From: Arsukibacterium ikkense | GTDB lineage: Bacteria; Pseudomonadota; Gammaproteobacteria; Enterobacterales; Alteromonadaceae | Assembly: GCF_000987775.1 (NCBI RefSeq) | Contig: NZ_LAHO01000011.1 | Span: 62,001 to 126,000 of the forward strand | Direction: 5' to 3' | DNA length: 64,000 nt | Part shown: positions 10,201-17,069 of the stretch, in pieces | Layout of the letters: each line of letters begins with the position of its first letter | How positions within the stretch are numbered: the stretch's first letter is position 1 | The notes under the pieces: generated by a model | Told to the model about the DNA's origin: nothing | Database searches by the model: none | What the model saw: the letters and a program-made list of their open reading frames with translations, nothing else | Made by a program: the position numbers and the translations under genes

Positions 10201-13059
10201 GTCCGCCAGTTATTGCGGGCGCACGAATACTGGCATTTAAAGCAGCTGGCGGTAGATCTGGTGATCATCAACGAGCGCGCCAGCTCTTACGTGCAGGACT
10301 TACAACAGGCGATAGAAACGCTGGTTCGCAGCAGCCAGAGCCGGCCAGCCGTCATACCGCCGGCCAGCGCACCAACGTTAAGCAGCGGCAATGTGTACAC
10401 GTTGCGTGCCGATTTGATGAGCGTCGCCAGCCGCAGCTTGCTGGCGGCTATTGCCCGGGTGGTACTGTATGCCCGACGCGGCAATTTACAGCGACAGCTG
10501 CAACGTTTAGCCCCTGAGCCAGCGCATCAGCCCATAGCCGTGCCAGCAGCTGAAACCGTTGCCAGCGCACAACTGACCGACAACACAAGCGAGGCCATCG
10601 CGGGTTACCACAGCAGTAAACTGGAGTTTTTTAATGGCCTGGGTGGTTTTGCCAATGATGGCAGTGAATACGTCATTCTGTTACAGCACTACCAGCGTAC
10701 GCCAATGCCCTGGCTGAATGTGATTGCCAATGCGCAATTTGGTTTTCAGGTATCCGCCTGCGGCAGTGGTTACAGCTGGGCAGAAAGCAGCCGGGAAAAC
10801 CAACTTACCCCCTGGTCGAATGACCCGGTTACCGATCCCTGCGCCGAAGCCATCTATGTGCAGGACCTGATCAGCGGCCAGCTGATTACCGCCAGCTGTA
10901 CCCCGGTCAACGATGGTGGCCCTTACAGCGCTTGCCACGGCTTTGGTTACAGCCGCTTTCAGCACCACGCACAGGGCCTGCAACTTAGCTTATTGCAGTA
11001 TGTGCCGCTGAACGACCCGATTAAGATCTCCCGCCTGACCCTGCTAAACACGTCAACCAAACCGCGGCAACTGCAGGTCACCGCTTATGCCGAATGGGTA
11101 CTGGGCAGGGATCGTGCGGCCTGCGCCCCGTATTTAATCAGTGAATTTGCCAGTGAGCACGCTGCATTACTGGTGCAAAACCCCTGGCAAACGGCTTTTG
11201 CCGGCCGGGTGGCTTTTGCGGCGCTGGGCGGCAACACCGCGTTATCCGGCTGGACCGCTGATCGCACCGAGTTTCTTGGCCGCAATGGCAGTAGCCAGAA
11301 CCCACAGGCATTGCTGGCGCAGCACACATTGTGCGCGGCCAGTGGCGCAGCACTCGACCCCTGTGCGGCCTTGCAACACAAGCTGACCCTGGCCCCGGGC
11401 GAGCAAATTGAATTAGTGTTTTTTCTTGGGCAAAGCACTGATAACGCCAGTGCGCTGGCGCTGCTGACGCGCTACCGCCAGGCTGATTTAGCCGCTGTAC
11501 TGCAGCAGGTGAAGCAGCACTGGCAACAGCTATTGCAGGCGGTACAGGTCAGAACACCGGACCGCGCTATGGACATTATGCTAAACGGCTGGCTGCTGTA
11601 TCAAACCATAGCCTGTCGGGTGCATGCCCGGGCCGCCTTTTATCAGGCCAGCGGGGCTTATGGCTTTCGCGATCAGCTGCAAGATACCATGGCGTTAAGC
11701 TTTGCTGCACCAGAGCTAACCCGGGCCCAGTTGTTACGGGCAGCACAGCGGCAGTTTGTTGAAGGTGACGTGCAGCATTGGTGGCTGCCACACAGTGGCC
11801 AGGGCGTGCGCAGCCGTATTTCTGACGACAGGGTTTGGCTGGCTTTTGCCTGCAACCGCTATATCGAAACCTCGGGTGATAGTGCAGTACTGGATGAGGA
11901 CATCAACTTTTTGCAAGGGCCGGCGTTAAAGCCTGAACAGCATGACGCATTCTTTCAGCCAATGCCAACCGACACAGTAGCGTCTTTGTATGAGCATTGT
12001 GCCCGCGGCCTGGACCTGGCAATCAGCCTGAGCAGTAAACGCGGTTTACCGCTAATTGGCAGTGGTGACTGGAACGATGGTATGGACCAGGTGGGCAGCA
12101 AGGGGCTGGGCGAAAGTATCTGGCTGGGCTGGTTACTGCTAAGCGCCCTGCGGCCATTTATTGCATTGGCTGTTGCCAGACAAGACCCGCGCGCTGCGCA
12201 GTGGCAACAGCATAGCGACACCCTGCTAAGTGCCATGGAACATTATGGCTGGGACGGCAACTGGTACAAACGTGCTACCTATGATGATGGTAGCTGGCTT
12301 GGCAGCCAGCATAGCGACGAGTGCCAGCTGGATTCGCTAAGTCAGTCCTGGGCGGTGCTATCCGATGCGGCTGAGCCGGCGCGCGCGGAAGCGGCAATGG
12401 CCGCAGTCGACCAGTACTTAGTGCAACAGCAACACCAACTACTGTTGCTGTTTACCCCGCCGTTTGACAACAGCGTCAATAACCCGGGCTATATCAAAGG
12501 CTACCCGCCGGGGCTTCGGGAAAACGGCGGCCAGTACAGCCATGCTGCCATGTGGGTAGTGATGGCATTTGCCAAACTGGGGCAGGCAGATAAAGCGCAT
12601 CAGCTGTTTAGTATGTTAAATCCGCTAAACCATGCGTTAACCCCTGCTGCGGTAGCGCGTTATCAGCTGGAACCTTATGTGGTGGCCGCTGATATCTATT
12701 CCGTGGCACCGCATATTGGCCGCGGTGGCTGGAGCTGGTATACCGGCGCAGCAGGCTGGATGTACCGGGCCGGTGTTGAAAGCCTGCTTGGCCTGACCCG
12801 CCATGGCAACCATATTCGTCTTGCCCCTTGTCTGCCAGCACACTGGCCGGGTTTTAGCGCTACCGTGAACATTGCCAACAGCCGCTATGTGCTGGAGATT
12901 AGCCAGAACGTATTACCTGAGCAAGCAGGGCTGACGCTGGACGGCAACCCTATACCAGCAGAGTCTGCATTGTTTAGTCACGCCAACTGTCTAACGCTGC
13001 CGTTAGATCAACAGCAGCATCAGCTCAGCTGGCGCACCGCTCAGCAGACTGAACGTTAA
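4288..13059 (+). CDS. ndvB: NdvB-type cyclic beta-1,2-glucan synthase (GT84/GH94)
   Basis: About 2,923 aa, similar to rhizobial NdvB/ChvB (~2,800). The ATG at 4288 is preferred over the in-frame TTG at 4276 because AGG precedes it. Order: N-terminal cytosolic region; membrane helices near residues 430-490; glycosyltransferase domain with LDADTRLP (~residue 669) and QHRWTRGDWQ (~816), which make the glucan chain on the protein; more membrane helices (~860-1060); glucoamylase-like domain with ESAYNARD (~1441) and AHHQGMTL (~1533), typical of chain-length control; then GH94 modules with TPWSNDPV, YGFRDQLQD and the catalytic-acid motif GDWNDGM (~2593). Family members make cyclic glucans in the inner membrane for export to the periplasm, for osmoadaptation and surface interactions. 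No exporter (NdvA) is visible nearby. No frameshift seen. Confidence 0.93.
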   Translation: MPLLFRTTLGALFRPLLHTFRTLVQHTSVRFSPALWQQTAPVRAELFSVERLQLHAHSLAAAQPIVSDTTLWQQFRLYCRPALQQRLSANARTLLAAYRVSATQLQAGHSIVPAAEWLLDNYHIVEQQIREIRDDLPPGYYRQLPKLASGPFRGYPRVLGISWAYVAHTDSHFDPAILSRFLAAYQHVQPLSIGELWAVAITLRIVLIENLRRLTDQISRGLAQRAAADELADTILAGADWQHTVLQYRGALDDSFAAQLAKRLRDHDPGVTPALQWLSQQLTAQNDSIEQVVLRAQQRLGASNVSVRNVMTSMRRISAIDWTELFEKVSLVDLQLVAASRFAEMDFASRNLYRTAIEQLARLAKCPELTVTAKVLQAASESAAQCSNPVQAEREADCGYHLLGHGRGALQRQLGIKPGIWHALQHWLGWRGITSYISLFMVLCAGLMLLAGTLLAISGLSWLWLVLLAAIPLTELASALLQHMASRFSTANVLPALELSQGIPAELRTLVVVPVLLSNKAELRQHLQRLEEHYLAAGNGDIYFALLSDFTDAHQQHLPADQALLQQAIDGVAALNMHYTTAIAPAGAASCPRFLLLQRQRQYNPSEQTWMGAERKRGKLSDLNQVLLAAGKQPMADAGKQNPFCGSSAAYPLLSNAVPAQVRYVITLDADTRLPRNAAVKLVGKMAHPLNRPQFCRQQQRIIAGYGILQPRVTPALAFAGQGSRYLHLTSGPAGIDPYASAVSDLYQDLFAEGSFTGKGIYDVAAFSAALHNRVPANSMLSHDLFEGIFARAGLVSDIEVVEEFPTRYDVAVKRQHRWTRGDWQLLPWLAKALFSRRQPASIRMPLLGRWKMLDNLRRSMLAPAGFLALTLTLLLPWPLALHATLLLAVVLLLPPLMLHRFTLLPRHSILQNGGAVQLRSLYSNLLADFGQTLLQCLLQLVLLADQAWRMSHAITITLWRLLVSRKLLLQWLTTAQSSAQPQRSLAGYYRQMLPGLILSWFSAVLVIWQAPHNLLLFAPLFSLWQLAPALMYWLSLPVSQQQSRSLTSTESNSLRLIGRRTWRFFERFVSADDNSLPPDNFQQTPEPVIAHRTSPTNIGVYLLSVVTARDFGWLGTHASVCRLEQTFATLSRLNRFQGHFYNWYDTQSLHILAPAYISSVDSGNLAGHLLALANSLEDWQQLLLAPQALQGVSDNLVLAQQSLQHSGCMLQHDPELHACLERLAVQLKNTSQRLAPLHTSLIELANQALSLYQSSSECHPATATAQPHSDNLLFYLQALWQTLQQHQHDNLASSAEQLQLQQRLANLAVDARAMALNMNFRFLLNTERNLLSIGYTVADNQLDSSCYDLLASEARLASLFAIAKGDIDSKHWFRLGRSATPLGNGAALLSWSGSMFEYLMPSLVMRAAVGSLLEQSNRLIVARQISYGQQHHIPWGISESAYNARDLHLTYQYSNFGVPGLGLKRGLAQNRVIAPYATALASMVDAPAACRNFAWLARLGALGDYGFIEALDYTPARQPQPDQPVLIQSFMAHHQGMTLIAILNTLQQGLMRNRFHREPIISACELLLQERVPRDILNVHPQAETVSIAAAGSESLVELSPEPTAAGTPYTHILSNGNYSVMLSAAGSGYSRWHGIAITRWRADSTLDNGGSYILLRERSSPQCWAVSLQPAVVSNTPASGHAVTFSEAAAEFSVQQKKISARLTVVVSSEHNGEVRCVTLCNHSQRAQTLELTSYAELVLGNTQNDNAHPAFSKLFVQTEFSSELGAIIATRRPRTPAETPLWLAHFAVVQGLSSADLVQSGALQYETDRALFFGTGNSLQQAQAMRRYQPLSNSTGTVLDPILSIRPTVTVAAGKQLKVAFWTLLASSREELLQLIEQHNEFSAFERTATLAWTLAQVQLRHLGVSVAEAALFQRLTGPLLFNDPRFRSPPAAIKRGADSQAGVWQHGISGDLPVVLLHIDDIDDIDSVRQLLRAHEYWHLKQLAVDLVIINERASSYVQDLQQAIETLVRSSQSRPAVIPPASAPTLSSGNVYTLRADLMSVASRSLLAAIARVVLYARRGNLQRQLQRLAPEPAHQPIAVPAAETVASAQLTDNTSEAIAGYHSSKLEFFNGLGGFANDGSEYVILLQHYQRTPMPWLNVIANAQFGFQVSACGSGYSWAESSRENQLTPWSNDPVTDPCAEAIYVQDLISGQLITASCTPVNDGGPYSACHGFGYSRFQHHAQGLQLSLLQYVPLNDPIKISRLTLLNTSTKPRQLQVTAYAEWVLGRDRAACAPYLISEFASEHAALLVQNPWQTAFAGRVAFAALGGNTALSGWTADRTEFLGRNGSSQNPQALLAQHTLCAASGAALDPCAALQHKLTLAPGEQIELVFFLGQSTDNASALALLTRYRQADLAAVLQQVKQHWQQLLQAVQVRTPDRAMDIMLNGWLLYQTIACRVHARAAFYQASGAYGFRDQLQDTMALSFAAPELTRAQLLRAAQRQFVEGDVQHWWLPHSGQGVRSRISDDRVWLAFACNRYIETSGDSAVLDEDINFLQGPALKPEQHDAFFQPMPTDTVASLYEHCARGLDLAISLSSKRGLPLIGSGDWNDGMDQVGSKGLGESIWLGWLLLSALRPFIALAVARQDPRAAQWQQHSDTLLSAMEHYGWDGNWYKRATYDDGSWLGSQHSDECQLDSLSQSWAVLSDAAEPARAEAAMAAVDQYLVQQQHQLLLLFTPPFDNSVNNPGYIKGYPPGLRENGGQYSHAAMWVVMAFAKLGQADKAHQLFSMLNPLNHALTPAAVARYQLEPYVVAADIYSVAPHIGRGGWSWYTGAAGWMYRAGVESLLGLTRHGNHIRLAPCLPAHWPGFSATVNIANSRYVLEISQNVLPEQAGLTLDGNPIPAESALFSHANCLTLPLDQQQHQLSWRTAQQTER

Positions 13060-13182
13060 TGAAGGGCGTTGGGTGTTGTAGCGCACAGACGCAGACGCAC
13101 GCTGGCAGTATCTTTAGGGTTCAAGGCTGCATGGCACCGGCCTTGAACCAATTGGGTCAACTCAGTGCTGAAGGCTTTAGTG

Positions 13183-13929
13183 ATGTCTGCTGCACCAGTC
13201 CCGCTTATCAGCAATCATTTATTGCAATTATTAAACAATACTGCCCGGCAGGCGCTACTGCAACACTGTGACGTGGTGCAGTTGCAGTTTGCCGACATCC
13301 TGTGCCAGTCAAACCAGACTTATCAGTATTTATACTTTCCGCTCAGTGGTTTTATTTCGCTGGTAACCAAACTGGATAACCACAAGCCGCTGGAGTTGGG
13401 CATTATTGGCAATGAGGGCATGTTGGGCGCAACACTGGCACTGAATGTCAGCCTGGCCCCGATGCAAGCGGTGGTGCAGGGCAAAGGTAGCGCCTGGCGG
13501 ATTAGCCTGGCTAAGTTACAGCAATGTATCCGGCAATGCCCGCAGCTGAAGCAGGTTCTGCAGCAATATTTGTTTGTGCAGCTGGGACAACTGGCCCAGA
13601 ATGTTGCCTGTGCCCACTTCCATGAACTGCGGCCGCGACTGGCCCGCTGGCTGCTAATGAGCCATGACCGCGCCCACAGCAGCAGTTTTTACCTGACCCA
13701 TCAGTTTCTGGCCGGCATGCTGGGTGCACGACGCAGCGGCGTTACTGTGGCAGCTGGCATGCTGCAACAACAGCAAATCATCAGTTATAGCAGAGGCATG
13801 ATCAGTATTCTGGATCGGCAGGCGTTGCAGGGCATGGCCTGCGAATGCTATCAGGCAGCGCTGGACGATTACCACCGGATGCTGGGTGAACCTGCCCCGG
13901 ACGACAGTAACGCCGTCAGTGCCAGCTAG
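13183..13929 (+). CDS. Crp/Fnr family transcriptional regulator (downstream paralogue)
   Basis: 248 aa from the ATG at 13183 (AAGG upstream); an in-frame GTG at 13165 is an alternative. Same architecture as the 3390-4154 protein: sensor barrel with YQYLYFPLSGFISLV and ELGIIGNEGMLGATLAL, dimer helix, and winged helix with AGMLGARRSGVTVAAGML, ending with the shared C-E-C-Y motif. The sensor barrel has diverged more than the DNA-binding domain, so the pair could read different signals at similar sites. It begins 124 bases after the glucan synthase stop in the same direction and may be partly co-transcribed. Confidence 0.84.
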   Translation: MSAAPVPLISNHLLQLLNNTARQALLQHCDVVQLQFADILCQSNQTYQYLYFPLSGFISLVTKLDNHKPLELGIIGNEGMLGATLALNVSLAPMQAVVQGKGSAWRISLAKLQQCIRQCPQLKQVLQQYLFVQLGQLAQNVACAHFHELRPRLARWLLMSHDRAHSSSFYLTHQFLAGMLGARRSGVTVAAGMLQQQQIISYSRGMISILDRQALQGMACECYQAALDDYHRMLGEPAPDDSNAVSAS

Positions 13930-13970
13930 CCACTGCCGCGCTGCGGATTACCTGACATCAGTACGGCCAT

Positions 13971-13993
13971 AAAAAAAACCCGCGGTTGCGGGT
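13971..13993 (-). terminator. Rho-independent terminator for the minus-strand DUF883-like gene
   Basis: On the minus strand the stem ACCCGC/GCGGGT (6 bp, 4-base loop, 13978-13993) is followed by eight T residues (A-run 13971-13978). It lies just downstream of the gene ending at 14006. On the plus strand no T-run follows. Confidence 0.85.
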
Positions 13994-14005
13994 GCTTTAA
14001 CAGGC

Positions 14006-14365
14006 TTAACTGGCGTCTGGCCGGCGACGTGGCCGGTTTAACCACCAGCTGAGCAAGAGACCGCCGGCCACCGCCAGGCCAATTGCCAGCAGGGGGTTGC
14101 TGCGCACCCGGCTACGGGTACTTTTCGTCAGTTGCTGCTGCAGGTTATGCAGCTGCTCTCCTTTGTGCGAGATAGCATCAGCAGCATAATGGGCACCATC
14201 GGTCATTTTATTTACCGTATTATGGGCACTGTTGGTCATTTGTTTCAGCGCCGGCGAGGCCGCGGCTGAAGCGTTGTCAATGGCTTTGTGCATGCTGCCG
14301 GAGGCGGTATCCACCCCACGGTTAAAGGCGTTATTGTTGCTGCTTGGATCGGTTAAGTTGTCCAT
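14006..14365 (-). CDS. DUF883/ElaB-like membrane-anchored protein
   Basis: 119 aa from the ATG at 14365, which has GGAA upstream; the frame runs 24 codons further without a good ribosome site. The body is a long amphipathic helix with Ala/His/Lys/Gln repeats. One C-terminal transmembrane helix (NPLLAIGLAVAGGLLLSWWL) follows a basic stretch, and the end is arginine-rich. This matches the ElaB/YqjD/DUF883 plan, inner-membrane tail-anchored proteins that in E. coli bind ribosomes in stationary phase; binding here is inferred only. It follows the OmpA-like gene on the same strand after ~140 bases and is closed by the terminator at 13971. Confidence 0.68.
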   Translation of the reverse strand: MDNLTDPSSNNNAFNRGVDTASGSMHKAIDNASAAASPALKQMTNSAHNTVNKMTDGAHYAADAISHKGEQLHNLQQQLTKSTRSRVRSNPLLAIGLAVAGGLLLSWWLNRPRRRPDAS

Positions 14366-14508
14366 AATGATTCCGGTAATAAATGACAAAGGCCCTATTG
14401 CCGTTGTCTTAATCTCAGTATGCCAGTTGACGAACAACCGCTCGGTGCGCCAACGCGCTTATGCCCGATCGTCGCCGCGCGGCTACCTCATGCCAGGCGC
14501 GGTTGTGG

Positions 14509-15471
14509 CTATTGCGGGATGTTGGCAATAATCACTTCTACCCGCCGATTCTGGGCACGACCCTCGGCGGTATTATTGCTGGCAAGCGGCATATCCAGGC
14601 CTTTACCTGAAGCTTGCAGCCGGCTGGCGGCAATGCCCTGGGCAACCAGAAAGGCTTTAACCGCTTCAGCCCGGCGCTGCGATAGCAGCACATTGGATGC
14701 GGCTGAGCCCACATTGTCGGTGTGTCCTTCAATCAGCGCCGTTCGCTCGGGATGTTTATTTAAAAACTGGCCCAGTTTTACCAGATGATTACTGCTGGCG
14801 CTTTTCAGGTTAGCCTGGGCGGTATCAAACAGTACATCGCCCAGCGTCACTACCAAACCGCGGTCCGTCGGTCGGGCATTCAGCTCAGCGATTTGGGCTC
14901 TTAACTCAGCTGACGTTGCGGCAGACGCATCGGCTTGCTCGCGGGCAGTGCGGGCGTCATCCCGGGCGCTGGCTGCCTCTGTCAGTGCCATGTTTTCGCG
15001 GTTGGCCGCTTGTTGCGCCTGTTGCCGTGCCTGCTCAGCATCACTGCGGGCGCCACTGGCATCCTGACGAGCTGCGCTGGCATCAGCCCTGGCACTGGCT
15101 GCCTCGCGGCTGCGGGCAGCTAAGCGGACCTCATCACGCTGCTGGCTTAACCCGGTGCGCTGTTGCTCCAGCTGACGGGTTTGCGCCTGCGTCAGCGCCA
15201 GTGCTACTTTGCGTTCGGCCAACACTAGCCGGTGGGCCGCTAGCACACTGTCTTTTTCTGGCTGCTCTGCCACTCTGACCGCCTGTTCGGCATCTTTAAT
15301 GGCCAGCGGCGCCAGTACGGCCAGTTGTTGATCAGCCTGCAACTGATTGAGTTGCAGGCGCACGTTGGCGGCACCCTCCGGGCTGGTGGGGGCGGAAGCA
15401 CAACCGCTTAGCACAGCGCCGGCAAGTGCCAGGCTCAGCAATGTTTTACTGCAAGGCTTGAAACTGTTCAT
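14509..15471 (-). CDS. OmpA-family lipoprotein with DUF4398-like N-terminal region
   Basis: 320 aa. Lipoprotein signal ends in L-S-G-C. Residues ~35-115 resemble DUF4398 (helical hairpin with ADQQLAVLAPLAIKDAEQAV). Residues ~115-205 are a long Ala/Arg/Asp/Gln coiled coil with repeated A-S-A-R-x-D-A units. Residues ~207-315 form an OmpA-C domain with FDTAQANLKS, IEGHTDNVG and LSQRRAEAV, which binds peptidoglycan diaminopimelate. The protein probably tethers the outer membrane to the wall through a coiled-coil spacer. Its ATG overlaps the TGA of the upstream DUF4398 gene (ATGA), indicating translational coupling. Confidence 0.88.
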   Translation of the reverse strand: MNSFKPCSKTLLSLALAGAVLSGCASAPTSPEGAANVRLQLNQLQADQQLAVLAPLAIKDAEQAVRVAEQPEKDSVLAAHRLVLAERKVALALTQAQTRQLEQQRTGLSQQRDEVRLAARSREAASARADASAARQDASGARSDAEQARQQAQQAANRENMALTEAASARDDARTAREQADASAATSAELRAQIAELNARPTDRGLVVTLGDVLFDTAQANLKSASSNHLVKLGQFLNKHPERTALIEGHTDNVGSAASNVLLSQRRAEAVKAFLVAQGIAASRLQASGKGLDMPLASNNTAEGRAQNRRVEVIIANIPQ

Positions 15472-15893
15472 GGTTTGACTCCTGACTGATTACGCTGTGC
15501 TTCCTGCCTGACCGCTTCAATACTTTGCTGCATATCCTGGTTTACTTCCCGGGCTTTTAGCAGTTCGGCTTTGGCCATTGCCAGCTCGGCACTTAATTGT
15601 GCCTGCAGCGCCAGACGTGCGGCCTGCGGCATGTTTTCTGCCAGTAGCGCCTGACGTGCGCCAGCCAGTTCCTGGCGCGCCGTATCCAGTTCAACACTGG
15701 TGTAACGGGTAACCTGCGCCCGCTCGGTAACGCTAATGGCCCGTTCAGCGGCCTCGAGTTCTGCAGACGGCGGCTGCGGTGCTGCAGCGCAGCCCGCCAG
15801 CAACACAATCATACTGGCCAGCAGCATGGCTCGCTGAGCCAGCATGCCTGGTCTGTGGTTTTTTGACTCGGTAGTAATGATGGGGGTATTCAT
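15468..15893 (-). CDS. DUF4398 domain lipoprotein
   Basis: 141 aa. A long charged N-terminus precedes a hydrophobic helix ending in the lipobox L-A-G-C at about residue 35; AGGAG precedes the ATG. The mature part is a helical DUF4398 domain (ELEAAERAISVTERAQ, then two Ala/Leu-rich helices). It shares this domain with the next gene and overlaps it by 4 bases, so the two lipoproteins are probably made together and may interact. The function of DUF4398 is not established. Confidence 0.78.
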   Translation of the reverse strand: MNTPIITTESKNHRPGMLAQRAMLLASMIVLLAGCAAAPQPPSAELEAAERAISVTERAQVTRYTSVELDTARQELAGARQALLAENMPQAARLALQAQLSAELAMAKAELLKAREVNQDMQQSIEAVRQEAQRNQSGVKP

Positions 15894-15909
15894 CTGCAGC
15901 TCCTGCTAG

Positions 15910-15941
15910 TAAGGGGCAGCAGTAAGGGGCAGCAGTAAGGG
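15910..15941. repeat. 13-base tandem repeat, about 2.4 units
   Basis: TAAGGGGCAGCAG is repeated at 15910 and 15923 and begins a third time at 15936. It lies in the leader between the GGDEF gene and the DUF4398 gene, just upstream of the latter's ribosome site on the minus strand. Copy number could vary between strains. Confidence 0.6.
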
Positions 15942-16037
15942 TGCGCCCAGCGCTATGATGCGCCTGGCGCTGCCAGCTTATCTGTGCGCTGGCGCGCTTA
16001 GTACCAAACATTTGCCCCTAAGTGCGAAGCAACCGGA

Positions 16038-16757
16038 CTAGCACGTTGTATTTCTCGTTTTTTTTGCAAGGTACATGGCAGCATCGGCATAGTTGATTAA
16101 TGCTGCAGGGGTATCACCATCCAGTGGAAATATGGCAACACCAATGCTGGCCGACAGCGTGACACTGTGTTCATTAAACTGGCAGGGCTGAGCCAGGGTG
16201 TACTGTATCTTGGTAGTAAAGGCACTAATATCCTCGCGGTGTTTCAGATCGGTCAGCAGCAACAGAAACTCATCGCCACCGTGGCGGCTAACCGCGTCGC
16301 TCCCCCGCACTGCCGCCATTAACCTGGCACTCATTTGTTGTAACACGGCATCACCCGCAGCATGACCGTAGCGGTCGTTCACCGGTTTAAAGTTATCTAA
16401 ATCGATAAACAGCAACCCAAACTGGCTGTGCTGACGTTTCGCCACACTGATGGCATGGCCAATCCGGTCCAGCATAGTACTGCGGTTCAGAGTTTGGGTA
16501 AGGGTATCGCACTGGCTATTAAGCATCACTTGCTGTAACCGCAACTGCGTATGGCTATGCAGTGTACTGGCCTGCAGCAGCGCCATCGACAACAGCTGAT
16601 TACTTTGCAGCATCTGTTGCTGTTGCTGGTACCAGATATTATGTTGCAATAAAAACTCACAACGCATTCGCACCAGCTCAGCACTTTGTGCATCAACATG
16701 CAGCTTAAGTACTGAGTTTCGTAAAAGCTCTATATTAGGATGCTGAGGTTCATTCAT
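16038..16757 (-). CDS. GGDEF-domain diguanylate cyclase
   Basis: 239 aa with AAGGA before the ATG. Residues 1-75 are helical with a Gln-rich stretch. Residues ~80-239 are a complete GGDEF domain: TLTQTLNRSTMLDRI, LLFIDLDNFKPVNDRYGHAAGD (metal and GTP contacts), RHGGDEFLLLL (active site intact) and SASIGVAIFPLDG. No R-x-x-D inhibitory site is obvious before GGDEF (residues there are V-R-G-S-D). It should make c-di-GMP from two GTP in the cytoplasm. It lies 144 bases upstream of the DUF4398/OmpA pair on the same strand, so c-di-GMP and envelope output may be linked. Confidence 0.9.
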   Translation of the reverse strand: MNEPQHPNIELLRNSVLKLHVDAQSAELVRMRCEFLLQHNIWYQQQQQMLQSNQLLSMALLQASTLHSHTQLRLQQVMLNSQCDTLTQTLNRSTMLDRIGHAISVAKRQHSQFGLLFIDLDNFKPVNDRYGHAAGDAVLQQMSARLMAAVRGSDAVSRHGGDEFLLLLTDLKHREDISAFTTKIQYTLAQPCQFNEHSVTLSASIGVAIFPLDGDTPAALINYADAAMYLAKKTRNTTC

Positions 16758-17027
16758 ACTATCCTTCCCTGTACCTACTCTGATTAACGGATCATTAATT
16801 ATTTGTTTTATGGTTGCGTACTTCAGACATCAACAACAGGCAAATCACTTTTAAGTGAACGACAAGTGAATTATAAAGGTGCCTTGTGACATTTATCGGT
16901 GCGGTAGCGCGCATAAGCGGGACAAGATGCAACAATGACCACTATAGGTCAGTTTATCGTCGGTTATTGCCACCGCGCTGTTTGTGCTGCTGGGCAGCGC
17001 GCTGTCTTTTCTGGCGCGCTGCTAGGC
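16758..17027. promoter_or_regulatory. Promoter region of the GGDEF gene with an operator-like repeat
   Basis: No gene is seen in this 270-base stretch. At 16845-16869 TCACTT-N2-AAGTGA is followed by another AAGTGA 11 bases on (about one helical turn), roughly 90-110 bases upstream of the GGDEF start. This could be a dimer-binding site, but no regulator family is recognised. The rest (16900-17027) holds several GCGCG-type short palindromes without a clear role. Confidence 0.3.
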
Positions 17028-17056
17028 GAAAAAATAAAGGGCTGATATCAGCCCTT
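17028..17056 (-). terminator. Rho-independent terminator for the PKD lipoprotein gene
   Basis: AAGGGCTG (17037-17044), a 4-base loop and CAGCCCTT (17049-17056) give a perfect 8-bp stem. On the minus strand it is followed by TTTATTTTTTC (17028-17038 region). It begins 14 bases after the stop of the minus-strand gene ending at 17070. Confidence 0.88.
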
Positions 17057-17069
17057 AGTTAATACGTCT

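Noticed and set aside
14916..15278. Plus-strand frame opposite the OmpA-like gene
   Set aside because: It mirrors the Ala/Arg-rich coiled coil of the sense gene and reads as low-complexity His/Arg/Cys text.
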